The notes under the pieces were generated by a model. The model was not told the DNA's origin and searched no databases. It saw only the letters and a program-made list of their open reading frames with translations. 64,000 nucleotides of DNA from Vitis vinifera (Eukaryota; Streptophyta; Magnoliopsida; Vitales; Vitaceae). The position numbers and the translations under genes are program-made. The stretch covers positions 21,796,001 to 21,860,000 of the forward strand of contig NC_081819.1 in assembly GCF_030704535.1 (NCBI RefSeq), written 5' to 3'. Below, piece by piece: positions 1 through 12,710 of the stretch; position 1 is the stretch's first letter; every line of letters starts with the position of its first letter.

Positions 1-514
1 ACTGCAAAACGAACAAAACCAACCAAGTTCATTAAGGACTTATTTTGAACTCATTCAACCTCCGCCCATTTACTCCTACGGAAAATTCGGAAAAAATTAC
101 AAGTATGATGCAATCAGGAATCCATTACAAAACCCGTGAACATGCAAATTACTTCAAACCCAATCAACCCTGTTTGCAGAATCACCTTGTGACTAGAGAC
201 AATGCCTAACATCTGAACAGCAGAGGGACACAATCAACAGATAAAACCCGTTTATCAATGAATTATAGCTCAAGAACCAACATACAGAAGCAAGAAAATT
301 AAACACTTTTCATCAACAAACGAAATAAAAAACAGAACAAATGCATTCATAGGCAAATCCATGAAGGAAATTATCAACCCACACACATGCAACGCCACAA
401 AACAATCCAAATCCAACTCCAAAAATCGACCGAGCACCAAAACAAATCAAATGACCAAAACCCAAATCACCAGATCTGAAACCCACGCATACAAATACGA
501 GAAAATAACGGAAC

Positions 515-607
515 CTGAAGGGCTTTGACGAAGCTCTTGCTGCGCTCCATGGACACCTCATCGAAGGTCATTGCAGGATGCTCAGCCCGCGATTCCTGCA
601 ATTCCAT
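515..607 (-). CDS. ABIL1: ABIL1-like protein (Abl interactor-like, SCAR/WAVE complex), first exon only
   Basis: The 31 codons from ATG at 607 read MELQESRAEHPAMTFDEVSM and continue with ERSKSFVKALQ, ending at a GT donor (intron starts at 514). PAMTFDEVSMERSKSFVKALQ is, as I recall it, the conserved N-terminus of plant ABIL1, the Abl-interactor subunit of the SCAR/WAVE complex. That complex activates ARP2/3 for actin nucleation at the cell cortex. The next expected block (ELKNLRPQLYSAA) is not found in bases 1-514, so intron 1 runs off the left edge and the rest of the gene lies outside. The pale flank 608-780 is the probable 5' UTR and promoter. Recognition rests on one short exon, but the match is strong and fits the synteny of the other genes. 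Confidence 0.8.
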
Positions 608-3478
608 CACTATAAAGGCAGAGAAAACTCAAAACTTAATTGCATTAATATAATGAGGAATCAATAATAAATGAATAATTCTGATGGGGGTTAGGTTTCG
701 GTGGGAGAGATAAGCAGGAATCTAGAGAGAGAGTGAAGTAGAAGCAATCCCGGGAAAGTGGGTGTTTGGAAAGAGAGAAAATATTTATTGATAGCGGTAA
801 GGAGTTGTTGGTTGACACATCACTGACTTCACAGAGACAGTGGTTTGAAATTAAAGTTAAATTTCGTCATGTCATTTTCTAAAATAGGAAAAAAAATTAT
901 TTTCTTCTTTAATTGGAAAATCAAAATAATTTTTAAAACTAAATTATTTTAATTTTTTTAATTTCCTATAAAGCATTTTCCATTAATATTTATTTTTTAC
1001 ACTAAAATTACATCTCACAAAATTTTTATTACATGTTGGAAAATGAAAAATTATTGGAATATAGTATGCTATAAGTTAATAAATGTCCCTCTTTATAAAA
1101 ATAAAATAAAATAAAATTACTTTTAGGATATTTTAAATTTAGAAATTTTCCTTATTAATATTGATAAATTCATAATCATTATGAATTTGGTTTAGAAGTA
1201 CTTCAAAAAAGATAAATAAAAGTTTCGTTGGACCGTATAATTTAAAAATGGTTTTTATTTTTAAATATAAAAGATTATTTTAAAATTTTTTAATACAATT
1301 TGATAGTTGTTCTTTTGAAAATAATTTTTAAAAACAAAAGAAAAATATAAGTCTATTTAATCATGTTTTCTAAAACTTGTTTTTAAATTTGTTTTTAAGT
1401 TAAAGAATACAAAACAATTTTTAAAAATAAATTTTAAAAAACATAATCAATGAGTTCTAAGAGTTTGTTTAGTCGTATGATTTAAAAACAATTTTCTATT
1501 TTAAATATAAAAACCTGTTTTAAAAAATTCTTAACATGATATGACGGTTATTTTTTTAAAATAATTTTAAAAAATAAAGTAAAATAGATAATAATTTTTA
1601 GATAAAAATAGAAATTATTTTTACCAATTTTTGAAAACAAAAAAAAAAAACACATGAACCCATTTGATCATATTTTATGAAACTTGTTTTTAAATATTTT
1701 TTAAAATTACATTTTATTTTTAATTTAAAAATAGGTTTCAAAAAACATGACTTGCTTTAAATTGAAATTTTAGTCGCATAATTTATACAAAAAATTCTCT
1801 CACAAAATCTTTTATATCCATTAGTAATGATGGTAAATATAAAGAATCAATGATGGTTATTTTTAATTGAAACTCCATTTTAGATCATAAATGATGGTGA
1901 ATTTTGATTGAAACTTCACTTAGAGGGCAAATCATGTCACGATGATACACATGATCAATCATAACCCAAAGATTAATCTCTCTCTCAAAATCTTTTATAG
2001 ATACTAGTAATGATGGTGGATTTAAAGTACGAATGATGGTTGTTTTTAATTGAAACTCCAATTTAAATAATAATTGATGGTGAATTTTGATTGAAACTTT
2101 ACTTAGAGGACAAATCATGTTGTAATGATACAAATGTTCAATAATATCCCAAATATTTTTTATTTTTTATTTTTTTATAAATGTGTAAAGGCAATGTACC
2201 ATCAAAGCTTTCTTTTCGTGGGGTGCAAAGTTTAAAAATAAATAAATTATAGAATGGGTGTTAATACCAAGAAATAAATATGGGTGTTGAGCATGTAGAA
2301 GTTTTGATGCAAATAGTTAGTTGTACCAACCAAAGTTTTAATACATATAAAGTTACACGGGGTTTTAAGTTTTTAACATGATTCGATCAATTATACTCAT
2401 ATTTACGAATGAGAGAATATCATTTCATTATATCATGCTTTAGATTTATGAATGAGAGAGGATCATTTCATTATAATTTCATTATATCGTAAAGAATATT
2501 ATAAAAAACAAAACCATATACAATCATTAGGTTTTTGAAACATTTCATATCTCCCCATCCTAAACAAACCTCTCGTTTTATTGGGTGTGTCATATTCTTG
2601 TTCACATCTCTATTCGTTTTGGATAGTCTTTATGAGTTTATCTCCATCTCTGAAATTTTTTCTCTCATAATCTAAAATATTTATAAAAATATTTTTAATA
2701 ACTTTTCTTATTCTATAAGAAAATTTAATATTACAATAATATATATTTTGTAAAATATTTTTTTATAAAAAGGAATTTATACTAATTAAAAATTTGGAAC
2801 ACTTTGCAACAATAGGTAGGATTATCACATGGCCTTTCATACACCAAGACCACAAATATGAGTGAAACATGTGATAAAATTATTGTTTAATGGCACATCT
2901 AACTAACTTGATTGTTTGTTTTAGATTTCAACCACTTTACTTTGGCCCATTTTCTAAGAATTGAATCAAAATCGATACATTCCTCTTAAGTTTTGAATCA
3001 TCTCATCCAAAAATCAATCAAAGTTTAATGTGGGTGACCCTTGACATGAGGCTCTTGTGGCTCAGACCCGTGACTTCGACTCCAGTACCAATTCTTGGAT
3101 TGGTCTTTGACCATCTTACCGAAAACCCTAATAGATACATTCTCTAATGACTTAAAACTTTAGAACCAAACAATAATTTATCATTGAAGCATCAAAAGTC
3201 CCCACCATGAAAGCAAGTGACTACCACAAAACAAATACCTTCCCAAAACTACAAACCAACGGGAAACCACAAAATCACAACATGAGACTCACTGTATTCA
3301 TAGTACATGCTCACATTCACTAGTAGAACTCACAAGGATCTACCAATATTAACAATAAGGCAATGTATCAGAGCCCAGGTGCAGATGATTTACACAAACT
3401 CTATACTTAAAACAACCAAACAACAAACTGGATTCTTCTTTATTCATCAAAGCTGAATATTACTGCTGGGAATTGCCA
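608..3478. other. A+T-rich intergenic DNA
   Basis: No gene is supported here. From about 1200 to 1760 there are two diverged copies of a roughly 280 bp A/T-rich module whose blocks resemble each other (gtttaaaaa, taaatataaaa, aatttgatagtt types), typical of decayed non-autonomous transposons. Open frames in this stretch are low-complexity accidents. Confidence 0.5.
1797..2155. repeat. Two tandem copies of a 183 bp unit
   Basis: The segment starting tctctcaca/aaatctttta near 1797 recurs at about 1980 with the same order of blocks: aatgatggt, ttgaaactcca, gatggtgaattttgattgaa, agagg-caaatcatgt. The anchor aaaatcttttat lies at 1804 and again at 1987, a 183 bp period. The copies differ at many sites, so the duplication is not recent. 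No coding content is evident. Confidence 0.75.
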
Positions 3479-3970
3479 TTACGTGTTGCAGAGAAAGGAG
3501 TGACATGCATATAGCATTATGCCTGCAAAGGCAAGCATGACTAGAACTACTAGGTAAACAAGCGCATAGCGTCGCAACCACTGAACTTTATCAGGCTTCA
3601 ACTGATCTTGGGTCATCTGATTACCTTGCTGCTCCCCCATGTGCAGTTGTTGTATCATCAACTCAAGTTCCAGCCTGTTCAAGTCGAGGTGATATAAGGT
3701 TTGGATGCAATTGGTGAGGGTGGAGAAGAATGTGAGACCATAGATGGTAGAGGAGAGGAGGGACAGAGTGAAAGGGATCCACCAGTGGTAACAAGGGAGG
3801 GATGATGAACGTTTGGAGATGGAAATGAAGATCATTCCTTGAAAGATGAAGTAGAAACTTGTAATGCGGTAAGCACTTTTTTCAAAGTAATTTATGCGTT
3901 TTTCTTGCTTATAGTTTATTGTCCTCATCTTTTCTATCTTCTGTTTAATATGATCGCGGCTTGGTTCCAT
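3479..3970 (-). CDS. Plant transmembrane protein of unknown function (163 aa)
   Basis: This is a single coding exon from ATG at 3970 to TAA at 3479. The N-terminal third is basic and helical (KQKIEKMRTINYKQEKR). Three hydrophobic spans follow at about residues 34-52, 63-84 and 135-157. A polar loop (about 90-130) carries a heptad-like stretch LDLNRLELELMIQQL. I recognise a multi-copy family of small plant membrane proteins of this layout (basic coil, FYFxFQG, WW before the second span), but know no function. A splice acceptor-like TTGCAG on the minus strand at about 4011-4016, and a donor GGAG/GTAAAGG at about 5472, suggest a 5' UTR intron of about 1.45 kb with a first non-coding exon near 5473-5530. 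That part is inferred. Confidence 0.6.
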   Translation of the reverse strand: MEPSRDHIKQKIEKMRTINYKQEKRINYFEKSAYRITSFYFIFQGMIFISISKRSSSLPCYHWWIPFTLSLLSSTIYGLTFFSTLTNCIQTLYHLDLNRLELELMIQQLHMGEQQGNQMTQDQLKPDKVQWLRRYALVYLVVLVMLAFAGIMLYACHSFLCNT

Positions 3971-6856
3971 GGCTTTGCCTGCTCAACCTTTCCCCCTTCC
4001 TTGGATTAAACTGCAACAGGGGACAAAAAACATATGCATAATCACCATTACTTGACAAATTAAGGCAAAAGACAGGGGCATGAAAAGATTAAGAGTGGGC
4101 ATACCATTGAACTTCAAATTCGAGTCCAATCATAAACAATAATAGAAAGTTTTTCACATAAGCTGAATAGGAGATAGCTTAAACTATTTGAGGCCTGCAT
4201 ATCAGGAAAGAGCAATAGGCACCCGGATAGTTTTAAGGAGAGGTGTCTGGAAAAGAGTTCATTGTCATCCCCAGTACCGACCACTTCCTGTCAACCGTTA
4301 ATTCAACCACTCTTAAATCACTTTCCTTAATCCCGAGCCACTGCAGGATTGTCATGAGGTAGATAGTATATTCATTGGAATGTGATTCAGGTGATCCAGT
4401 GGAAGAGGTTTATATTGTAGAAGTCTATGAATTTATTTCCCTTTGTACTAATTCACACACACAGTTATGGGTCATTTAGTCAGCAAAAGAGGGAATTGAA
4501 ACTAGCATGATCAGCCCTGCCCAAATCTCTGAAATAGTGAAGGAAAAAACAGAACAATGTTTCTGAAAAATCCAAACACAAAGGCTACCACAAAACCAAT
4601 GTCTGAACAAAATTTGCATTTTCTTCCCACTCTATGCACAAAACCCTAATATTTTCATTTCTAACACAACTAGAAAAAGTGGCCCACACAACAAGTCCAC
4701 AAAAATGGAAGTCCAAAAATTTCCTTCATCTTGGTCAATATGCTGCAAAGGAGTGAAGGTTTTTTTTTTTCAAAGGGTAATTTTTGCAGTTTCTTAGGAG
4801 CCAAGCAAAAAAGATAAGGCTGTAAATAGGTCAACCATGGAGCCGCCTGAGCAACACCCACAAAACCAACAAAATTCAAAATAGGCGTGAGCCACTTATT
4901 TGTTTCACCAACAATCTCAATCAACTCAAACAGAAAACCACTTTAAAGAAGAAGATATTCAGAAGTAAAAAACCTCAAAAATGGCCCTCAACACAAAACT
5001 TCTATCAACTCCATGAGATTAAGGTCAAGTCATTAATCCCACCAAGTAACATAGGAATATGAAAGAGAATAGAAGTTGTAAAAGCTGCTAAAACTGTATC
5101 CTGCAGCCTGCTTATGTTTTTAGCAACAGAAGAAGAATTGAATCGGTAAAACACTGCTGATATGAACCTTAGGGAAAGTGAAATTCTTAATATTTTTAAC
5201 ACATGAAATATTGCGTTAAGAACAAAGTTGAGATGACCCAGTGGGAGATTCATAAGCTTTTTTTTTTGGGTGGTTTTGGCCATGCTGTTACCACTTTTCA
5301 AAGTGCTACGAATCCATCTTTTTTATGCAATAAAATTCATGGATGGAGCTCCAATATCAGGATTCTCAACCAACCCCACTTGTAAAAAAATTGCTGAAAA
5401 GTGACATCATTAAAGCAAAATCAAACTCATAAAAAAATGGCATTGTAAGGAGGAGGAGAGTGAGACCTTTACCTCCAGGGAGAGAGTCTGACTCCAGAAG
5501 ATAAGATGGGCGTGTGTGGGCCATTCAGACAAAGCAAAGGTCATTAGTAACTTAATATAAAAAGGGGCCAGACCAGGACCCGAGAGTCGAGCCCTCTTAT
5601 CTTGGGCTCACGCGGATCGGGCTGCCTTAGCTCGGCCCAGAAAGCCTTTTATCCCAGACGAAAAAAATTTATTTCTCAGTCGAGATACGGCCCTAAGCCC
5701 AAGCAATTTCAAACAAGCACAAAAGTTATTATTGAAAAAAAAAAAAATCTTCTCAAACATGACTTTAGAAGGGTTCAAATCCTATTCATATGGGTGGGGT
5801 TTAGGCTTTAATTGTAACCTCCCAACTGTGTAGATATTATCTGTTTTGGACAAAAATGAATCATCAGGACTTAAAAATGTGTTTACAGGATTATGAAGAG
5901 TTTATACTTATATATCGTCGGAAGTTTTCCCTTCTATCCGATGTGGGATGTCACATTAATGCTTAAGGACTTATAACGAAAACTTGTAGATGTTAGTCGT
6001 ATAAAATTTGTAAGATAGTTGCATCACAAAGTTAGTAAATTTTTCTTCATTCAATAGTTGGAAATTTAGGTGATCTTTGCAAATAATTTAAGATATTAAC
6101 TTTTGGTAAAATTTCATGCTAGGTAGTTCTATGGTCTAGAATAGAAACAAAAACTTTTAAATTCGAAAGTCTAAGGAAAAGTATTTTAATACATAAATTA
6201 AAAATCTTAAATATATAAATTTTAAATAATTATGATTATAAATAACTTCTTCTATTTTTCACTCAAGTTTGTTTGAAACGGCCTTTAATTTTTACTATTT
6301 GTTGCATCGATTTTTTTAAAATATAATATTTAAAAAATACTTTTATTAAAAATTAATAAAAATTAAATCTACTTTCCTCTTTAAGAAGTTCCCAAAGACT
6401 TAAAATCCCTTTCACCTTTTTTTTTTTTTTCATAGAAATAAAAATTAAATAACTAAAAATGATTCAAAGGTGCAATTCTTCTGCACAAAGAGAAATCGCC
6501 CAAGGAATATGCTCTCTACACATGCAGCTACTGCTATACAATATTTGACAAAGTACAGAGTACACAACATTGCTCTCTAACAACACACCAAAGCTATATA
6601 CTTCACTCCTGGTATGCATAGTATACAATCTTTATCCTTATACAGTATAAGTGGGAGGTTGAAGATGAGAGCCAAGCATTATAGTCAACTGGGTTGTGGG
6701 AAAAAGGACTCCAACCTTGTATTAGATTTTGGGTATTCACCATTAGGACCGGGCCAGAAGGCCTACCATCTGGATCTAACTTGGGTGCTGGAAGCTCATT
6801 ATTTGCTGCAACAGACCACAATATGTACCAAAATTTGGAAAGAAGAGCAGCAAAAG
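3971..6856. other. Leader/intron and intergenic DNA of the flanking minus-strand genes
   Basis: About 3971-5530 is probably the 5' leader and leader intron of the membrane-protein gene. Apart from the solo LTR at 5.8 kb, 5530-6480 is A/T-rich with nothing recognised. 6480-6856 is the likely 3' UTR of the DUF2358 gene. Open frames here show no family signature. Confidence 0.4.
5813..5955 (-). mobile_element. Solo LTR of a TRIM-like element
   Basis: A 143 bp unit starts TGTAACCTCCCA and ends GATGTGGGATGTCACA, so it has TG...CA ends. It is flanked on both sides by the 5 bp direct repeat TTAAT (5808-5812 and 5956-5960), as expected for an LTR-type insertion. It resembles the terminal repeats of the element at 22.0-22.4 kb (shared 'gtagatatt', 'ggttttggac', 'tatcgga' type blocks). 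No internal region remains, so this is a solo LTR. It is a fossil of moderate age, since the target duplication is still perfect. Confidence 0.65.
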
Positions 6857-8517
6857 TTATGGTTCATTTGGAGTTTCTGCTTCTTCTTCATATCCGCCAG
6901 AAACTGCAAGGGTTGAAGCCATGCAGAATGTCATCCTAGTGAGTTCCGGTGGTGGTGGCGTGAAGTCTATGATGGAAGAGGGCAAAATCTCAAAGTAGGT
7001 TGGTTTGGGAGTTGATAGGCAGCCGAGAGCTTGGATTAGTTCCTCCACGGCCAGGACACGAAACTTGGGGTGTGAGTTGAGGGCGATGTTGTCAACTCTG
7101 TGCTCAAAGATTTTTCCATTCTTATCGAGTTTGTATTCAGATGTGCCATCAAATCTGCTGTGACTCTCCCATAGGACTCGTGGGATGCCATGGACAGTCC
7201 AGCGAACCATTATGACATTCTCCACAGGCTGTGAAACACTGATAAGGTCGACCCATAATGCCTTGAAGAATATCCTTCCATGGAATCGAAGCCCCCAGAA
7301 GATTGACTTATAATTATCGACACCCACAAAAGTGTTGAGGGGATCCTTGAAAACAATGTCATCCCTAAGAATAATACAACATACCAGATTAGCATCCAAT
7401 GCCATGGAATGAAAAGGGCATCATTCTATATAATCATGCAGTGTCATAGGGAAACAAATAAAGAGACATATCTGCCAATAGAAAAATGAATTTGATTCCC
7501 AACTAGACTAAGTGACACAATGAGCACAAGACGCCTGAATTCATTATCCTTTGTGTATCAGAAGAAGCTTAACGAACTCAAAAGAATCTTATGCTACCCA
7601 CTGAGAATTTCACAATGGCACTCCTACTTTGGACTTAGCTTTAGCATTCAGCAGATTGATTTTTGCTCTTACAATGAAAGTGATCTTTAACCAAATGATG
7701 TAGGAAACAATCATGAAGAACAAGAGATGGGAATTGTTTGAGTCTCTACCCTTTTTTTTCTGGACATAGAAGTTGCATAAAGATCATGAAAACAGTGAGA
7801 AAAGGCACAGGATTTAGTATCTATTAGAATTAATCAGGAGAAAAAAACATGGTGAATTAAAAGAATTGGAAATAATCATGAACAGAAGTTCTCTATACTG
7901 AATTAAATGAATTCAAGGTTAATCATCTGGTTGGTTGCTGAGAAAATGTAGGAAAGCAAAGATGCTAAAATTTAAATGTAAATACTTTCGCAAGTAAACC
8001 TAGAACAGAAATCAAAACATAACATATAAGGATTCAAAATTTTCTTTGCTTTTCTAACCTTCTAAGGAAACCAAACGGATCATAAACCCAAAGTCCACAA
8101 TAATAAAATTAAGAAATTGCGTTCAAACCTGTAGATATCGAAACTGAGCTCCCTATAGAATAGCTCCGGAAATTCCTCTCTTAGAGTCCGAATCGCATAC
8201 CCGGTATTCACGTAGTAATTCTGCTTCTCTTCATCCTCTTTGCTCTGCTTCGATGATCCTGGCTTCACTGGAGCTGAGAACTGTCCGTACAGCGCGCTCT
8301 GCTCCAAATCGGAAACCCTAACCTCCGACTCCTTGATGCTCGAACGAACCCCAATTCTAACCCTACCCCTACCACCGCCTTTCTCATAGCGCTTCAAATT
8401 TGCGACGCTTTTGAGAGCTCTGTGGTTAGGATTGGTGACAATCCTCCCCGCCGAAGTCTCGCCGCGGAGGCGGCCGGAAATAGATGAAACTTCCGGAGAA
8501 TGGATGAGAACGGCCAT
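6857..8517 (-). CDS. DUF2358 family protein, probably plastid-targeted (298 aa)
   Basis: The gene has two coding exons, 8129..8517 and 6857..7364 (minus), joined in frame across a GT-AG intron: ...LSFDIY R DDIVFKDPLN... The total is 897 nt, 298 residues plus stop. Residues 1-75 are rich in Ser, Arg and Gly with few acids, as in a chloroplast transit peptide. The conserved part begins near NYYVNTGYAIRTLREEFP (about 105) and continues through FYRELSFDIY, FVGVDNYKSIFWGLRF, VRWTVHGIPR and the FDGTSEY...IFEHRVDNIAL block, typical of DUF2358 proteins of plants and cyanobacteria. This fold is SnoaL/NTF2-like, and its biochemical role is unknown to me. The intron holds a foldback MITE at 7927-8079. 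The Arabidopsis counterpart is, from memory, At2g46220. Confidence 0.88.
7927..8079. repeat. Foldback MITE copy in the DUF2358 intron
   Basis: The left end reads ctggttggttgctgagaaaa. The right end, on the other strand, reads atccgtttggtttccttaga. The two ends form an imperfect inverted repeat matching the family at 30859-31030 and 59611-59809. It lies wholly within the intron. Confidence 0.5.
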
Positions 8518-9659
8518 CGGAAGTCAGATTCCGGTGAGGTTTAGGGAAGAAGAAGCCGCGGATCAGGGAGAAGTTGATCCGGAAAAGGACATTTTTGGCG
8601 AGAAACTTGTCAGGAAAAATCTGCAGAGATTTTATGGCCCCAACGGGAAAATATGGAAGGGAAATTGGAAGATACGTCTGGATAAGTTGTGTTTGGATAA
8701 TTCATGAGAATTCAAATTATCGGGTGATTAATAGAGAAAAAAATGTGATTGGCTGTTGGACAGCGCACGTATCTTCCTAAAAGTGTATGTTTACGCGTCG
8801 AGCCCATTGATCCGAGCCGTCTCATTTTTGTCTTTTGAAAGAATGTTCTGTCGATCGAACGGTATATGCAAGAGAGAACATTTTCCACCCAACCTTTCTT
8901 TTCCCCAAAACAGTATATTTCCAATCTTAATTCCATTATTCAAGCATGATGAAATATATAATTTATATATTCTTAAAATTTAAAAATATTTTTAAGTACT
9001 TCTATATATAATATTAAACTTAAAATTATTTAATTTTTAAATATTAATAACAAATTTAAGTGACAATTACGATAAAAGGATAGATGAGCCCAATAATCAT
9101 ATTAAAGGCCACATATTTTACATAATTACTAAAATATCCTTATCAAGTGCCGTATCAGCTACCTAGTCAACCCATTCCCCTTTCTCATCTTAATCCTTTT
9201 GAAATCCTTGCATTCATCATCTCAAACCTTGTAAGCTTGACTACAATTGTCATACCTTTTAATTGTTATAGATCATTTTAACCCACTTGGTAGTTGTCAC
9301 ACCCTTAAATATCAACCCATTTTTTTTTTCACTGAATGTGCGGTGCTAAGGACCAATCTTTCTTCACAACCCTTAGAAAAGCAAAGTAACATGCAACCAC
9401 ACGAGTACGGGAACACCCTTCCTAGCTTGTATTATTCAACTCTATAAGATACAAAATTGTCTTCCCAAAGTGTCTTAACACCTAGCTTGAGTCAAAGTAC
9501 AATGCTTAGAACCCTTAAGCATTCAAAGACATTCTCTATGCTCTCATACTCTGTCTCAGAGATGTAGGAGACCATTTTAAAAGACCCAACCTACAATTTA
9601 CAATTTGAATTTCAAAACCAAGGAGCTTGTCTAGTGGTTATGCAACTGCTACAACCTCC

Positions 9660-10860
9660 CATAATTGCTTGCATAACCACCCAGCTGAAGACACTCATTC
9701 AGTCCAAGGTGTCTCTTCGCACCAGCCATCAGCACCACAACCATCTGCCAGTCCCTTGTAGCTGAATGTTGTCCTGATCACTAGCTAGCTGCCATCCCCT
9801 CAAGCCTTTCTCATCAAGCCGCTGATGAGTTCTCCTAACAAGCTGCCTCCTCCCCATAAGATGCCTCTTGTGAACGGGTGCCCACCAACATGTCTCTGAT
9901 CAAGGCCTTCTGAACCAGTAGCATGCACCAACCCGCTGACCAGGTATCTGGTGCATCAATGTGCCTTTCCCACACTGATGTGTGAGCCCATGCCATGTTG
10001 AGGTGCCCAGGGTCTGGGCATGTTGCTAGCTCCCACTATCAAGTCAAGCTCCACATCAATGAGTCATGGCATTGCACCCATGGCTGTTCCCTCCTGGTAC
10101 ACAGGGCATTGCGCCCCTGTGCCATGCGTAGGCATCATGGGTTCGAGTAAGCCGCACATCCTAGTGCCCCATCGAACCATGGTGTTGTGCCCATGGCTTC
10201 TCCAATTGTCTCATTGCACAAAGCTTAGGCACCCTCGTACCAGCACGAAGAGGAGATGGGTCACACCAGGCCCCGTGTCGTTGTGGTCACGGGGTGCACA
10301 TCACATATGTCGTGGAGCTCATATGTGCGTGCTTGAGTGTCGTCTGTGTGTCCTAGGCACGCCCAAGGCCATGCCATGGTGCCTCCTTGGTGCGGTCAAG
10401 GTCTTCTCTTGGTACTCCCTTGAGTCACTTATCCCCTCTTAAAGAGCAATACGAGTTATTCTCAAGATGTCTGGAGGAGATATCATTCATGCTTGAGGAG
10501 ACATAATGAAATATTTAAATAATTATAAATTAAATTCTAAAATAAACCTCACCTTCCATATGCACTAACTCCATAGCCCACCTATGTCTGGTGTGCGCGC
10601 GGTGCATGCCTGGTGCGAGGTGCATGCCTGGTGCGCGTGCGGTGCATGCCTGGTGAGCTTGCGGTGCTTGTCTGATGCGCACGCGGTGCATGTCTGGCTC
10701 ACCCATGGTGCGTGCGCATTGCGTGTCTGGCTTGCACATGGCCTCCTCATTTTAACTCCCAGGGTTTGAACCCCCAAATCTCCAGGCCATCCTTGCTTTT
10801 CGTCTAGGCTCCCATTGGTGCAAGGCCTACCCATGAGGCCCTTTCCTCTAACATTGGGTC
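9660..10860. repeat. G+C-rich repetitive island, possibly retroelement-derived
   Basis: This stretch is far richer in G+C than its A/T-rich surroundings and is built from degenerate recurrences of ccatg, gtgcat, ggtgc, tgcc and gcaccag words, with no credible reading frame. Such composition is seen in terminal repeats or untranslated parts of some large plant retroelements, but I see no defined ends, primer-binding site or polymerase motif. The assignment is therefore tentative. If it is retroelement DNA it is a broken fossil. Confidence 0.3.
10586..10733. repeat. Minisatellite, about 22 bp unit, about 6-7 copies
   Basis: The unit gcctggtgcgcgtgcggtgcat recurs with small changes (gtctggtg..., gcctggtg..., gtctgatg..., gtctggct...) across about 150 bp. 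CpG and GpC dinucleotides are frequent, unlike the neighbouring sequence. Unit length varies by a few bases. Confidence 0.7.
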
Positions 10861-12703
10861 AAGAGGATAAGGGGCTGATAGTTGTCTCTTAGTGATCTTT
10901 GGATTTGTGTTACATTACCAACAAAGAACTCATAAAGCTCTCATTTTTGTCCACCTTTAATTTATTCTGCAACTTTTCTCTTCAGTGGAAGGAAAAAAAA
11001 AATTATATATATATTCGTTGTCCCATTTGATAAATATAAAAATAAATTGTTTTAATTTTATTTTAAGATAAAATTTGAAAATTAAGAATAATAGTATCTA
11101 TTATAGGCTTGCGTAAAAAAAGGTAATGATCTAAATTTTTTTTTTTAAATGAGGCATTAAAATATTTTTACTATTTCACATTTTAAAATTTTTTGAAAGT
11201 AATTTTTAAGGATATAACACAAGCCAATATTCTTCATATAAGATTTTTTTTTTTTAAATCATAAAAATGATTAATACTTTCTATTTTTTTAAAAATAAAA
11301 AACAATAAATATATTTAAAAGAGACCTTAGTATTTAAAAATTTTAAAATGTATGGTAGCAAAAGTAAACTTTATTTTAAATTTTAACTTTTAAGGTGACA
11401 ACGAATATTTCAAGGATTTAGAGATTTTGAATTTTAAAATTACATCGGAGCCGTTAAATAATTTCCATATCAACCATCTCCATGTGTATTTTTTTAAAAA
11501 TCCTTTATAAGGATATTTTGGGTATTTTTGGCTCCTAAATTGTGCTTACATAAGTGAGCAATTTAGAAACTTGTTCTACCCTTCATAGCAATTATGCAAA
11601 CTATAAGGACTTTAAAATTATGATGAATATTGCAATTAAAGAATAAACCCACCCATGAATAACTCTTACGATTGGGCCGGATAGGGCCCATAAAGCTTCC
11701 ATCCAAACCCGTTTACTTCAAGCAATTTGGGCCCCTTAAAGATAGGACTAGCTTATTTTGGGCACGCAGGACTTCAATCCATCTTGTTTATTTCAAATTA
11801 CATGTTTAGAATTTTTAGGATAAATTTGGTGTTAAGAATATAAATCATTTTTGAAGTGATGGTAACAAATAATCGTTATTTAGGCCTTGTTTGGATTGAC
11901 TTCTCGAACATGAAAAACTCACTTTTGAACTCAAATCAAACAACCATGATATTGAGTGTCTAAGTTGGGCTAGTTCTTATGTGGTACAGCGTGCCTTATC
12001 TTGGGCCTATTCCAGGAGGAGAATCTCCAGTGCAGGCTAACCCAACTGGGCTTGGACTCAAAGCAAAGTACAGGGCCGGCCAATCATGCATTGGGCCGGA
12101 CTATTTTAAATGGGCGGGACTGTGATTTATTAATTTCTGCATTCCAATGCCCTTGAAATTGAGTTGGAAGTTGCTCTGTTTATGGAAAAATACAAGGCAA
12201 CCCGGATCATAAGCCTAAACCAAAGCTTGAAAAAATGACAAATATAGCTAAATTGATGAATGACAGACAGCCCAGAATGAGCAGATAAATGAAATCATTG
12301 GTTCTTGTTTCAGGAGGGACTGGGTCGAATTATTTGTTACCAGACTCATTGAATTCATTCACAAAACAGAGGAAGAGCAAGACAGAGCAGACAAAAGAAG
12401 AATCAGTTCATGTCAAAGTCTAGGGCTCAAAAAGGATTTATCTTCTCCAGGTAATGAGTCACATTTGATAGCAACTATACACAAACATTTAGAGAGTTCA
12501 AGACAGGGAACAAGATAATTGTTGGCTCAGCACGAACTGGACAAAAGCTAAAAGACACAGCAATCTCATAAGATGAAGCATCAGCATTACAGCTGAATAG
12601 TTCGAAGTTAAGATCATCAAGATGGAAGTAACGATTCAACCACGCGTTCATTCAATCGGGTAAGTATAAAACACTAGCTATTGTTGATGGATCATCGTCT
12701 ACT

Positions 12704-12710
12704 TATAAAA
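12704..12710 (+). promoter_or_regulatory. TATA box of the chitinase pseudogene
   Basis: TATAAAA lies 90 bp upstream of the ATG at 12800, inside cttataaaaggg. The spacing suits a leader of about 60 nt, so the ancestral promoter appears to have been retained. Confidence 0.55.

Noticed and set aside
10020-10442. 140-codon open frame in the G+C-rich island
   Set aside because: It is repeat-driven (Cys/His/Pro-rich translation of GTGC/CATG words), not a protein.
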